Shown here: piece by piece, positions 18,212-28,300 of the stretch | Layout: every line of letters begins with the position of its first letter | Numbering within the stretch: position 1 is the first letter of the stretch | Assembly (NCBI GenBank): GCA_910578405.1 | Contig: CAJTQO010000018.1 | Coordinates: forward strand, 4,326 to 68,325 | Direction of reading: 5' to 3' | Origin: an uncultured Lachnospiraceae bacterium | GTDB taxonomy: Bacteria > Bacillota > Clostridia > Lachnospirales > Lachnospiraceae | Length of the DNA: 64,000 nucleotides | Position numbers and translations under genes: made by a program | The notes under the pieces: model-generated | Told to the model about the DNA's origin: nothing | Databases searched by the model: none | What the model saw: only the letters and a program-made list of their open reading frames with translations

Positions 18212-20275
18212 ATGTACACAAATCAGACTCCACCCCCAAATCCCGGGTTTATGGCCGAGACTTCCGAATATATGAAAGAACAGCATCAGGAAATTCTCCT
18301 CGGGAAAGAAGAAGGGCTGGATGTCTCGCTTTACTCCAATCCGGAATTCAACTGGCTGCAAATGGAGCAAATCCGTATGGGGATAAAGGACAAGGTCGAT
18401 ACCTCCCAATATGCAGACCCATCCTACAGTTATGAAACTATGAAACAAATCCGGCTGTCTTTTTATTCTTCCAAAGACCTTACCCCTTATCTGGACAGGG
18501 GGTTTGTGGATGATGAGCTGGAACAGATACGGCTGGCCCTGGAAGACCAGCTTCCTATTGACAAATGGTTGTCTGACGACATGTATGTACAACAGATTTA
18601 TGAAATCCGAATCGGCCTTTACGAAGATTTAGACGTTTCCCTCTATGCAAATTCCCGCTATAACTGGATGCAGATGCGGGAAATCCGTCTGGGCCTGGAG
18701 AAGAAGCTGCAAGTATCCGTTTACGCCAACTACCTGTTCAGCCATTGGCAGATGAAGGAAATCCGTCTGGGCCTGGAAGCCGGGCTGGACGTTTCCTCCT
18801 ATGCCAGGCTGATGTTTTCCGGCACAGATATGAAAGAAAAGCGGCAATGCCTTTTAAAGCAAAAAACGGAAAAACATACCTCTCCCACTGCCCCCGGATT
18901 AGACCTGCAATCCCTCACCAAAAAGGAATTCAGCATTTTTGTGGAAGATAACGGGAACAAAGCTTATGCATTTATCACCTGGATCCCCGGAAATATGGTT
19001 ACGGAAAATGATATTCATGAGGCCCTGAAAGCAAGAGGGATTGTCATTGGAATTAAGCACGATGCCATTTCTGATATGATAAAGAAAAGAAGAATGAACG
19101 AAAAAATATTGATTGCGGAAGGCACGCCTGCAGAGACTGGCAAAGACGGCTGGTTTGAATTTTTCGTACGTCTCGATTTGCCCCGTATCCCTGCCCCGCT
19201 TCCGGACGGCGGCGTTGACTATGTCAATATAGAAGCATTCGAAATGGTGGAGGAAGGTGAAAAAATCGCGGTTTACCATCCGGCGCAAAAAGGGATGGAC
19301 GGGCAAAATATCTTCGGGGAAGTTCTCCATGCCGGCATGGGCGTTGAAAAGAAACCGTTAAAAGGCGTAGGTTTCCAGATAGCTCCCGACGGCGTGACCT
19401 ATCTGTCCAGACTGAATGGAAAGTTTGAATACCAAAACGGCCGGATTGTCATTACAAATATGATTGTCGTACGGGAAGACGTAACAGCCGTTACCGGAAA
19501 ACTGGAGGTGGACGGCTCCGTTTATGTCATCGGCAGCGTTTTTTCAGGCGGTTATATTGTAGCGGCCGGAGATATTATCATCGAACATAATGTAGAAACG
19601 GCAAAACTGGTTGCAGGCGGCAATGTAATGATTAAAAAAGGAAGCTGTTCCAAAAACGACTGTTTCATAGAGGCGAAAGGGGAAGTTTCCGGAAGCTTTT
19701 TTGAAGCGGCCAATATCAATGCAGGCGGCAACGTCAGGGCAAATTATATTATGAACAGCGTCATCAATACCTTTGGGAAAGTCATTGTGTCCGGCAGCAA
19801 AGGAATGCTCCTTGGCGGCAAAACCTGCGCAGTGATGGGAGTGGACACCTACAACCTTGGAAACAAATCCCATCTCAAAACTTATCTGGAAGTGGGCAGA
19901 AACGCTCTTTATGATAAGAAACTGGCTATGTTTGAAGCGCAAAGGGAACAGATTCTGGAACAGCTTTCCATGCTGGAACAGCGATGGAATAAAATTTTGC
20001 AGTCCCTCCCGCCGGACAAGGAACAGGCTGCACAACTCATCCAGAAACTGAACGCGGCAATTGTAACCAAAGACCACGAGCTGGCAGACTTGGATGCGGA
20101 TATTTCCAAACTTGCCAACGTCACCGACCAGAATATGAAAGCAGTCATTGTCAGAGGCAATGCCTATGAAGGAAGCAGCATAGAAATTAGCTCCTTTAAA
20201 TATATGCTTCCGTCCAATGTAAGCAGAATTGTATTCAAACTTAGAAATAACACAGTAGTAATGCTCAAATTATAA
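18212..20275 (+). CDS. FapA-like (DUF342) polymer-forming protein with N-terminal repeats
   Basis: About 687 residues. Residues 30-215 hold about seven degenerate 23-36-residue repeats with the pattern QMxxIRLGLExxLDVSxYA, seen also in other clostridial proteins. The middle (about 240-390) has the DUF342 N-terminal fold and the rest the DUF342 right-handed beta-helix (GKLEVDGSVYVIGSVFSGG, VAAGDIIIEHNVE, GGNVMIKKG, GGNVRANYIMNS) followed by a coiled coil (580-650). DUF342/FapA proteins are cytoplasmic and are linked to flagellar or surface-polymer assembly; no flagellar genes are here. ATG 18212 is preferred over a GTG at 18203. Followed 35 nt later by the HD-GYP gene. Confidence 0.85.
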   Translation: MYTNQTPPPNPGFMAETSEYMKEQHQEILLGKEEGLDVSLYSNPEFNWLQMEQIRMGIKDKVDTSQYADPSYSYETMKQIRLSFYSSKDLTPYLDRGFVDDELEQIRLALEDQLPIDKWLSDDMYVQQIYEIRIGLYEDLDVSLYANSRYNWMQMREIRLGLEKKLQVSVYANYLFSHWQMKEIRLGLEAGLDVSSYARLMFSGTDMKEKRQCLLKQKTEKHTSPTAPGLDLQSLTKKEFSIFVEDNGNKAYAFITWIPGNMVTENDIHEALKARGIVIGIKHDAISDMIKKRRMNEKILIAEGTPAETGKDGWFEFFVRLDLPRIPAPLPDGGVDYVNIEAFEMVEEGEKIAVYHPAQKGMDGQNIFGEVLHAGMGVEKKPLKGVGFQIAPDGVTYLSRLNGKFEYQNGRIVITNMIVVREDVTAVTGKLEVDGSVYVIGSVFSGGYIVAAGDIIIEHNVETAKLVAGGNVMIKKGSCSKNDCFIEAKGEVSGSFFEAANINAGGNVRANYIMNSVINTFGKVIVSGSKGMLLGGKTCAVMGVDTYNLGNKSHLKTYLEVGRNALYDKKLAMFEAQREQILEQLSMLEQRWNKILQSLPPDKEQAAQLIQKLNAAIVTKDHELADLDADISKLANVTDQNMKAVIVRGNAYEGSSIEISSFKYMLPSNVSRIVFKLRNNTVVMLKL

Positions 20276-20310
20276 AGGAAATCCTGAAAAGAAAACAGAG
20301 GAGGCAAAGG

Positions 20311-21411
20311 ATGGTGCGTGATACAGTTTTAATCCTCGAAGAGGAGGATGCCAGCCGTAAGAAGCTGTCGGAAATCTTTCAAGACAAATATAAAATACTG
20401 GCAGTCACAAATGAAAAAGAAGGGCTGGACATTTTAAGGGCTCAGGGGCCTTCACTGGCGGTCGTCCTTGTGAACCTCAAAATTCCTGCCAAAGAAAATT
20501 TTCAAGTGCTGAAACGTTTAAGTGAAAAGAAATTCCCAAACCATATCCCGTTTATTATGATTACGGATGAAACCACCGGGGCATATGAAAAAAAAGGCTA
20601 TGAATATGGCATAGTAAGCTATATCAAAAAGCCATTTCCTTCTGACGCCATAGTAAAACAACTGGTGGATAACGTGGTGGAAGTGTTCCAATACAAACGG
20701 CATCTTGAAGTTACCGTAAAAAAACAAACGGAAAAACTAAAGAAGCAAAATTCCATGCTAAAGCTGATGGCCGAGAAACAAAAACATATGAACGAAGTCT
20801 TAATTGATTCCTTAAGCAATATCGTGGAATTCCGGAATCTGGAATCAGAGCAGCATATCAAAAGAATCCGGCGGTTCACCCTCTGCCTGGGAAACAGCGT
20901 CATAAACCTGTATCCGGAATACGGACTCACACAGCAGCAGCTTGAAATCATTGGAAGGGCTTCTTCACTGCATGATATTGGGAAAATCGTCATTCCTGAC
21001 AATATTATATTAAAATCCGGCAAGCTGACCGAAGATGAATATGAAGTTATAAAATCCCATACGACCAAAGGGGCTGAAATCATAGAAAGAGTTGTCCATA
21101 TAGACAGTAAGGAATTTTCAAATTATGCCTATGACATTGCCAGACATCACCATGAGAAATATGATGGGAGCGGTTATCCGGACGGCCTGAAAGGCGACGA
21201 TATCAGCATCGCCGCTCAGATTGTATCCCTGGTGGATGTCTATGATGCGCTTACTTCCAAACGGGTATATAAGGCAGCCTACACAACAGATAAGGCATTC
21301 CAGATTATTGTAAACGGACAGAATGGCTCTTTTTCATCCAAATTATCGAAAGCTTTTACAGAAGTAAGAGAAGAGTTTGAAACTATTGTAAAAAAATATT
21401 GCGACGACTAA
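20311..21411 (+). CDS. HD-GYP domain protein with degenerate receiver domain
   Basis: A 366-residue protein in operon with the FapA-like gene. Residues 5-125 are a receiver fold: acidic cluster EEED, Thr85 in MITD and Lys107 in IKKP are kept, but the phosphoacceptor position is Asn55 (VLVNLKIP) instead of Asp. A coiled coil (125-165) leads to an HD-GYP phosphodiesterase domain with SSLHDIGK (HD), HHHEKYDGSGYPDGL (GYP) and VSLVDVYDALTSKR. HD-GYP enzymes degrade cyclic di-GMP. Loss of the Asp suggests phosphorylation-independent control. The ATG at 20311 follows GGAGGCAAAGG. Confidence 0.93.
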   Translation: MVRDTVLILEEEDASRKKLSEIFQDKYKILAVTNEKEGLDILRAQGPSLAVVLVNLKIPAKENFQVLKRLSEKKFPNHIPFIMITDETTGAYEKKGYEYGIVSYIKKPFPSDAIVKQLVDNVVEVFQYKRHLEVTVKKQTEKLKKQNSMLKLMAEKQKHMNEVLIDSLSNIVEFRNLESEQHIKRIRRFTLCLGNSVINLYPEYGLTQQQLEIIGRASSLHDIGKIVIPDNIILKSGKLTEDEYEVIKSHTTKGAEIIERVVHIDSKEFSNYAYDIARHHHEKYDGSGYPDGLKGDDISIAAQIVSLVDVYDALTSKRVYKAAYTTDKAFQIIVNGQNGSFSSKLSKAFTEVREEFETIVKKYCDD

Positions 21412-21437
21412 AGCGTGTTTGAAACCACTAAAAGATT

Positions 21438-21478
21438 GGCAAGTTTGCAGCATCCCATAATAACGCCGCAAACTTGCC
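21438..21478. terminator. Hairpin after the HD-GYP gene, possibly bidirectional
   Basis: Perfect 11-bp arms GGCAAGTTTGC (21438-21448) and GCAAACTTGCC (21468-21478) with a 19-nt loop, between convergent genes. The plus-strand side is followed by ATTTCT, the minus side by AATCTTTT, so it may stop transcription both ways. Confidence 0.7.
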
Positions 21479-21542
21479 ATTTCTACCATACTTTATGTCT
21501 TCTTATACTGCATCCGCTGTAATATATAAACACACCGTCCCT

Positions 21543-23657
21543 TCATTCATATGCCGTCTCTTTTTCCAGCCATGCAGGAATCCGTTCTGTTATCAATCCC
21601 CCATCGTTTGACCCACGGTAATAGGAACTGTGCGTACTGCCGTCTTTGTACTGCACTATCACCTCATAGTCGGCGTCAATGACCCCTTCCGGCTTCCACC
21701 ACTGATCAAAACCAGAGGGATAGACCGCCTGAAGCAATTCCCGAATCTGCCCTTCCTCATAAAAATTCTTTGTTACGGCATATTCCCTGCTCCCTATTGA
21801 CAACTGTTCCTCAGGGCTCATTGATTCGAACATTTTTTCATATATATCAGAATGATAATTCGTTACGCTTACACTGGCAACCTTTTCTGCATCCAGATAG
21901 TTCCCATCATAAACCCCCTTCTTTTCCAGGAAGGCAAGAGTATTGGCATAAGACGGATAAATATCATACTTAAACCGCCGGCTTACCGTCCTGTCTTTCG
22001 GGCCGCTCTCCACCGTAAAGCTCACGCGCCCGCACATAAATTCCTCCCTTAACATAGAGTAGTCCGCCTTTTGCAAATCTTTCAGATACGCTTCACGAAA
22101 CTCATCCAAATCCTTTACCGGCAAATTTTCTTCCCTGAATCCGGTGTCAAAAATAAGTTCTGTAATCCGGTTCCGCTTCATCCCTGCATAGATCTCCTCG
22201 TCATACAACTGGCACTTTGCCTCTTTGTACTCTCTGCTCCCCATAATCAGGTTCCACAACTCATCCTCTTCTTCGCTTACGGAAAAGCTTCTCCAAATCA
22301 CCTTACCACTCTTCATACGATATGCCACTTCACACCATATACGTTCTTCCGTTGATTTTTTCTCAGAAAGTTCACAAATAGCTTCGATATCGCTAATCCC
22401 AGGTTTCGAAAGAAAATACTCCGTGACATCTATCACCTTAAAATCCTTATCCACATAGCCGTGCTGGTACATATCCTCCGAAAAAATCACTACTGCGTCT
22501 TCCAATTTTGCAGGATCCGGCGTCCACCGGTCAAATCCGGTCAGGTCAAAGCAGAAAGTAAGGAAAATCGCTGCCACGAAAACGCCCGCAATCAGCATCT
22601 GGCGCTTCTTGCGGAAAGCCGCCCGGATATCCATTTCGTAAATTACTTCTATGACACAGCTCCCTATCACCACTGCCATAACCATTCCAAACGCCATCAT
22701 GGCATAAGGCGTCTCTCCAATAATGTCTTTAATGACACATCCAACCCCTAAGGCGGCAGGCACAACCAGCATCACCTTCACCACACTCTTTGTCTTTGCA
22801 AAAGCCATAGCTTTCCCTGCTGCCTCCGCCGGCCTTTTCCAGTAACAAAACCATGCAATGGCGGTAAAGAGAACCGTCATACCCGCCACAGCCAATAATT
22901 GCGGCAGCGCTGCTGTCCACATCGAAGTTTCCATTGCCCGTCCGATGCCTTCCATTGTCTTTCCAATGGGCGATAAATAGAATGTGCGGTTGGCTGACTG
23001 ATAAGAATAATAGTCGTAAAAGCTTTGACGGAAAGTTTCCAATAATGAATAAACCACCGGTTCATATAACACAAAAATGAGAGTGGCAAATATGGTAATC
23101 ACCAGGTTTCCCGTCATCATTACTGCAATGACCGTAAGACTATAATTCCCTAGGAACAGTAAAATCGTAAACGGCAGGCCGGCCAATGCTATGCCCACAT
23201 TATCCCTATTCATCGCCCCGTTTATCCCGGCCACCGCCATGGCGACTGCCAGATTCAGCACATACGGCAGTAAAAAAACCAATATGCCATTCAGATAAAT
23301 AACCGCAAACCTTCTGGACTTCTTCACCGGAATGCTATGATAAAAATCCACCTTCTGCCTGTAATACAGATAAGAAAAGCCCTGTATGGCGCACACTGCC
23401 GCAATCAAACTGACAATAACCAAATGCCCTCCATTGCTTGCAACGCTAAGCCACTCTCTGGCAGCCAGCAAAATCCTCTCTTTTGCCACTGCCTCCGAGA
23501 ATCCTCTGACCTCATTGATGGTCTGCTGTCTGCCGATGGACATCATCATACCTATCGGATAATAGAGAAACCAAAACAGGCCGGACAAAATCCACAGCCA
23601 TATCCGCCGCTTATTATTTTCCTTCATATTAACCAAGAATGAGTTTTTTGACATCAT
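21543..23657 (-). CDS. ABC transporter permease with large C-terminal soluble domain
   Basis: A 704-residue protein. The first 390 residues hold about seven to eight membrane helices (WLWILSGLFWFLYYPIGMM, LVIVSLIAAVCAIQG, and so on). After the last helix (FVAAIFLTFCFDLTGF) comes a hydrophilic domain of about 300 residues with repeated short strands, probably outside the cell. It resembles the clostridial permeases with a DUF6449 C-terminal domain (from memory). The gene overlaps the preceding ATPase by 29 nt, so the two are translationally coupled and form the transporter of the GntR module. Substrate unknown. Confidence 0.85.
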   Translation of the reverse strand: MMSKNSFLVNMKENNKRRIWLWILSGLFWFLYYPIGMMMSIGRQQTINEVRGFSEAVAKERILLAAREWLSVASNGGHLVIVSLIAAVCAIQGFSYLYYRQKVDFYHSIPVKKSRRFAVIYLNGILVFLLPYVLNLAVAMAVAGINGAMNRDNVGIALAGLPFTILLFLGNYSLTVIAVMMTGNLVITIFATLIFVLYEPVVYSLLETFRQSFYDYYSYQSANRTFYLSPIGKTMEGIGRAMETSMWTAALPQLLAVAGMTVLFTAIAWFCYWKRPAEAAGKAMAFAKTKSVVKVMLVVPAALGVGCVIKDIIGETPYAMMAFGMVMAVVIGSCVIEVIYEMDIRAAFRKKRQMLIAGVFVAAIFLTFCFDLTGFDRWTPDPAKLEDAVVIFSEDMYQHGYVDKDFKVIDVTEYFLSKPGISDIEAICELSEKKSTEERIWCEVAYRMKSGKVIWRSFSVSEEEDELWNLIMGSREYKEAKCQLYDEEIYAGMKRNRITELIFDTGFREENLPVKDLDEFREAYLKDLQKADYSMLREEFMCGRVSFTVESGPKDRTVSRRFKYDIYPSYANTLAFLEKKGVYDGNYLDAEKVASVSVTNYHSDIYEKMFESMSPEEQLSIGSREYAVTKNFYEEGQIRELLQAVYPSGFDQWWKPEGVIDADYEVIVQYKDGSTHSSYYRGSNDGGLITERIPAWLEKETAYE

Positions 23658-24534
23658 AGCCAGCCACCTCCGTTTCGCTGATAAATATTTCCTCTAAAGA
23701 AAGGGGGAGCGCCTCAAAAAATACCGTATCCACCGTGGCAAAATGGGCAACCGCTTCCTCCCTCCCGCCTCGTACGGTCAAAGTATATAAAGAGCCCCGC
23801 TCCTCTTGTTTGACAATTTCCAGCCCTTCCATTGCTTTTGCCGCGTCTTCCTGCGTGCGGAACACACATTGTATTTTCTGGATGTTGCATTTCATGTCTT
23901 CCAAATCTTTGGATAACAGCACGCCACCCTTGTGCAGCAAGCCTACGTGGTCACAAATATCTTCCAGTTCCCGCAAGTTGTGGGAAGCAATAACCGGAGT
24001 CAGCCCGCGGCTTTCCATTTCCTGGGCAAATATGCTTTTTATCCCCTGCCGCATCACCGGATCCAGACCGTCAAACGTCTCATCGCACAACAAATACTTT
24101 GTACCGGAACAAATGCCGCATAACAGGGCAAGCTGTTTTTTCATCCCTTTAGAAAAGGTATTCACCTTCCTCTTTTTATCCAGGCCAAATTTCTCCAGAT
24201 AAGAATAAAAATCCTCTCTATGGAACTCTTCATAAACTGTGGAAAAATACTTTTCCATCTCCACGGCATTGGCATTGGCGAAAAAATAAGGTTCATCCGC
24301 TATAAAGAATACTTTCTTCTTCGCCTCTATATTGTCAAACGCAGGAATGCCGTCTATTGTTATCCCCCCGTCGTCTGCTTTCAGAACGCCCGCTATCATT
24401 CGCAGCACCGTGCTTTTCCCGGCCCCGTTGGTGCCAATCAGTCCAAATAAAGTGTTCTCTTTTACCGTGACGCTGACCCGGTCTACGGCTTGTATGTTTT
24501 CAAAAGACTTGCTGATATTAGTGACCTCAATCAT
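23629..24534 (-). CDS. ABC transporter ATP-binding protein (GntR module)
   Basis: A 301-residue nucleotide-binding subunit: Walker A GTNGAGKST, Q loop IADEPYFFANA, signature FSKGMKKQL, Walker B LLCDETFDGLDP and switch His in ASHNL. The 100-residue C-terminal extension (KCNIQKIQCVFRTQEDA on) is typical of the ABC-2/YtrB-like group. The ATG at 24534 follows AGGAGAATGCGT; the open frame reaches 24654 but without a ribosome site. It is the middle gene of GntR-ATPase-permease, as in B. subtilis ytrABC. Confidence 0.93.
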   Translation of the reverse strand: MIEVTNISKSFENIQAVDRVSVTVKENTLFGLIGTNGAGKSTVLRMIAGVLKADDGGITIDGIPAFDNIEAKKKVFFIADEPYFFANANAVEMEKYFSTVYEEFHREDFYSYLEKFGLDKKRKVNTFSKGMKKQLALLCGICSGTKYLLCDETFDGLDPVMRQGIKSIFAQEMESRGLTPVIASHNLRELEDICDHVGLLHKGGVLLSKDLEDMKCNIQKIQCVFRTQEDAAKAMEGLEIVKQEERGSLYTLTVRGGREEAVAHFATVDTVFFEALPLSLEEIFISETEVAGYDVKKLILG

Positions 24535-24646
24535 ACGCATTCTCCTATTCCAATTTTTTATTTCCGTTCTTATTTCCGTTCTTATTCCAGTTCTCTTCCG
24601 GTTTTTCTTCCTGCTTCCGTATCCGTAAACCAAATTCCCGGACTTC

Positions 24647-25006
24647 TTATCCATCCAATTGGTTCAGCCAGTCCATAAAATCGGATTTTGCCATGCCCAA
24701 TTCTTTTCCTTCCTGGTATAGCTCTTTCAGTCGCTTTTTCAGCTCTTCTTTCCTTCCATTCAAAAGATTTCCATTGTCAGATATGAAATTCCCTCTGCCC
24801 TTTACTGCATAAATGTAGCCCTGGCGTTCCAGCTCCGCATAGGCTTTCTGAATGGTATTGGGATTGATGGACAGATCCATGGCAAGGCTCCTTACCGATG
24901 GCATCTGCTCCCCTTTCTCCAGAATGCCTTTCAATATGAGAAGCTTGAATTTCTCAACTACCTGCTCGTAAATGGGCCGGGCGTCTTTGTAGTCCAGAAT
25001 GATCAT
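24647..25006 (-). CDS. GntR family (YtrA-type) regulator, second module
   Basis: A 119-residue regulator with an N-terminal winged helix: ARPIYEQVVEKFKLLILKG, MPSVRSLAMDLSINPNTIQKAY and YAVKGRGNFIS. There is no effector domain beyond a short tail (KKRLKELYQEGKELG), as in YtrA proteins. The ATG at 25006 follows AAAGGAG; upstream in-frame sequence is the intergenic repeat, not protein. It shares plan but not close sequence with the first GntR (600-971). The palindrome at 25201-25223 is its probable operator. Confidence 0.92.
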   Translation of the reverse strand: MIILDYKDARPIYEQVVEKFKLLILKGILEKGEQMPSVRSLAMDLSINPNTIQKAYAELERQGYIYAVKGRGNFISDNGNLLNGRKEELKKRLKELYQEGKELGMAKSDFMDWLNQLDG

Positions 25007-25044
25007 ATGCTCTCCTTTCTTTATTCCAGTCCCGCTTTTCTTTC

Positions 25045-25132
25045 TTCCAATTCCGCGCCCTTCGCATAAATGCCCTTTCCGGCATCCCTTCTTTGGACGC
25101 TGTTTTTCCGGTTCCGTGCCTTTCGCATAAAT
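25045..25132. repeat. Intergenic dispersed repeat, copy 1
   Basis: Two 27-bp copies, 25045-25071 and 25106-25132 (23 of 27 identical, TTCCxxTTCCGxGCCxTTCG followed by CATAAAT), flank a segment with a GGCAT motif. The same plan and much of the sequence recur at 42326-42424. It sits in the leader of the GntR gene. The rest of the 25007-25331 gap is the promoter and operator. Confidence 0.65.
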
Positions 25133-25200
25133 CGAAAGGTGGCCCATTTTATTCTCCCGCTTTTTCCTGTATTTACGTTTGTATGTTTCATAAGTATGCT

Positions 25201-25254
25201 GTGTATTATCACAACTAATACACTTAATATACAATAAAGGGAAAGCCATGTCAA
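25201..25254 (-). promoter_or_regulatory. Promoter and palindromic operator of second GntR module
   Basis: Minus strand -35 TTGACA (25249-25254), 17-bp spacer, -10 TATATT (25226-25231). Directly downstream, at the expected start of transcription, lies a perfect inverted repeat GTGTATTA (25201-25208) and TAATACAC (25216-25223) with a 7-bp spacer. This is the form of a YtrA-like GntR operator and predicts autorepression of the whole module. Confidence 0.8.
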
Positions 25255-25331
25255 GTAAAAATTTCCATCTGTGCCGTTGCCGTTTTTGGCTAAAGCCACA
25301 CAGATAGATTTTCCCATGGCTTCCCCTATCC

Positions 25332-28300
25332 TTATCCCTTCAGCAGGCGCAGTTCCTTTGCAGCATCATCATTTCCCCTGCCGCTACATGCAATCGCCTG
25401 CTCAAAATGCCGGATGGCTTCCTCCACCTTCCCTTCGTGAAGGGCCATATACCCTTTGCATTCCAGTTCTTCCGTGCATCCTTTCCTGGCGCAGTTCCAA
25501 CACCATTTCGATTTTACCATCCGCTCCAGATATTCCCTGGCTTTTTCATATTCCCCACAAAAATAAGAAACGGTAAACAGGCAATAAATATTTGCTTTTC
25601 CACAAGAGCAGTCTCCTGCATACAATTCTTCCGCATCTCTGCCCAAATCCCCGCAATCCGCATACAGCAGCTCCAGGCTCTCCCGGTGCAGCGCCTGGTA
25701 TTCCTTCGCCTGCTCCAAATCCCCCAGCCGCCAGCAGCAGCGCATCAATTCCCGCAAAATCCGGCGGTAATCATTGCTGTCTTTTCCTGCCTGCGTCTGC
25801 CGCGCCTCCTCCAACGCTTTTTGGAAATAAACCAGTCCGGTTTCCTGCTCCATCAGATAATTGGCATAACAATAGGCTATCTGCATATACGCCCCCTGTC
25901 TGCCCCCATGGCTTTCCTTCAAGTTTGCCGCCCCTTCCCCTTCCAAGAGCCCTACCGCCTCTTCGGCTCTGCGTCGCAGTTCCGTCTTGCTGGCATATTT
26001 CTGGTACAAATCCAGCAGGTCATCCAATCGGTTGCCCTCATCCTCCCAGTTATTGCATACATATTCCGTCAGCGATGTTCCTCCGTAACGCTTCCCAAGA
26101 GTTTCCAACGCCTTTTCCCATTTCTTTAGTACTCCATAATAATAGGCAATGTAACCAAGATTAATTTTACGCCCTTCTTCCGTCTGCATCTGGTTCATTA
26201 CACCCCTAAACCAATTCAGCCCTCGCCGGTATTGCCGTGTTTCGCAGAAAAAGTCATGCATCTGGGAATAGCCATATTTATAGTCTTTCCCGTCCCTGCG
26301 GTCGGCTTCAATACCCTTGCGGTAGAAAAAGGTAGCCGCTTCCCGCCTGCCCAGCATCTCTAAAAGGAATGCCTTATGCCCCCAATTCCTGCTGACCGTC
26401 ACATCTTCTAACGCCCGTTCTATTTCTTCCAGCGCAAGCTCATACTCCCTGCGCCTGGCGTGGAAATCGGACAACTGCCAAAGCTCTCTTGGATTCTCCC
26501 CAAACTTTTCCAAATGAAGGTTCAAATAATGCATGGATTTTTCATAGTATTCTTCTTGCGCCGCCCAGGAATATTTCCAACGGTACAGCCAGACAATCCG
26601 CCATATAAAATCATATTCATCCGGATTTTTTTCATGGGCTTTTATGTAATACCGGATGGCTTCCTCCCACTTGGCATGGCTCTCCAAACTCCGTGCAATA
26701 TAATAATACATCCACTCAAAATCCATTCCCCGTTCTTCGCAGATTTTCAAATGTTCATAAGCCGGTTTGGCGTCCTCAAAATACTCCACATACAGCCGCC
26801 CCAGGAAATACCGGTTCCGCAAGTTATCCGACAGCTCCACGGAACGCTTTGCCCAAGTCTCCATATTGCCTATATGACGGAATTCTTCCGCATTTTCCTC
26901 ATCATGGATATAAACCCGCTGCAGATAAACATCGGACAGTGTCTTTGCATCCACCTCCTTCTCTTCTTCCATCTGCGCAATGAGTTCTCCGGCATAGGCG
27001 TCCGCCTGCTTTAGCTCTTGCGCATCCTTTGCCATCCGCTCCATCAATTCTAACCGCCGCAGCCGCAGATAATAACTGCTTACTTCCGCTTCTTGCGCCT
27101 GTTTCAAAATGCTCTCTACTTCGCTGTACTGTCGGTATTCCCAAAATACCCTTGCGGCGCGTTCGTAAATTTCCGGCATCCCGTTGTAAATTTCTTTTGC
27201 CTGATAGAAACTGTCCACTACTTCCTGCGCCTTCCCTAACCCTTCATAGGCTTCCTGCGCATAATAATACGCCCAAAAATAGCCGTTATCCACCGCTTTC
27301 ATTTTCCCGCAAAGCTCCAGCATACCCTCATAATCTTTCAGTTCACGGAAAAACAGCAGTTTTGCCAGCAGAAAATCAATTTCCTCCGGCTGCAGCGACA
27401 CGGCCTGGTCAAAAGCCTCCTGCGCCGCCTTTTTCAGCCGCTGCGCCTCTTCGCCTTCTTGGTCTTCCAGCTTTGCATAACCCATCTGGAACGCCTTGCC
27501 CTCCATCTCATAGCTTTGCGCTACCCAATAACTATTGGATTCCTTGCTTTTGCCTTCTTCCTGACATGCACCCTCTTCCTCTGCCAGACATTTCCTCCAC
27601 GCTTCCGCTTCCGCTTTTGTTTCTTCCCCCAAGCCACAGGACATAAAAAGCACAGTCCTCACCTGACGGCACTTTACCGTATCTTCTTCCAATAACGGAT
27701 GCTGCCGGAAAAACTCCAAGCCATCTTCTTCCCGTCCATTTTGAATATAAGCCCAGGCCAGGGATATCGCAGTCTTTACAGACATCTCATCTGCCTTTTC
27801 CCCGCTATAGAGCGTTATCATCTCCGTATTGCATTGTTCCAACAGTTCAAACGCTTTCTGCGTATTATAATATTTTCTGGCCTGTTGGGCATATTCCCTG
27901 CCTTCCTCCCACTCCTGCTTCCTGATGCAAAGCTCAGCCAGAGCAATGGAAGCTTTGTAAATATCCTCCCCAAACAAATCTTTCTGCTCTAACAGGCTAT
28001 GGTAAACCCCAGACGCTTCCTCTTCCTCCCCGCACTCCTTCAGCACATCTGCGCCTGCCAACAGCATCCTCCTGTCCTTTTCCCCGCCTTCCCAAAGGGT
28101 ATGAACCATCTGCACAGCTTCTTCCTTTTGTCCGCAGGCTGACTGATACTTTGCCTTTTCCATGTCATACCATGGATGGGAAATGCCAAAACCGTCCATA
28201 AAAACAAATTTCTGCCCAATTTTCTTCAACCATCCTTCCCTGTCCTCTTCCTCCTGGGACATCAGGCTGGCCAATTCGTTGTACTGGTTAATAAAAGCGT

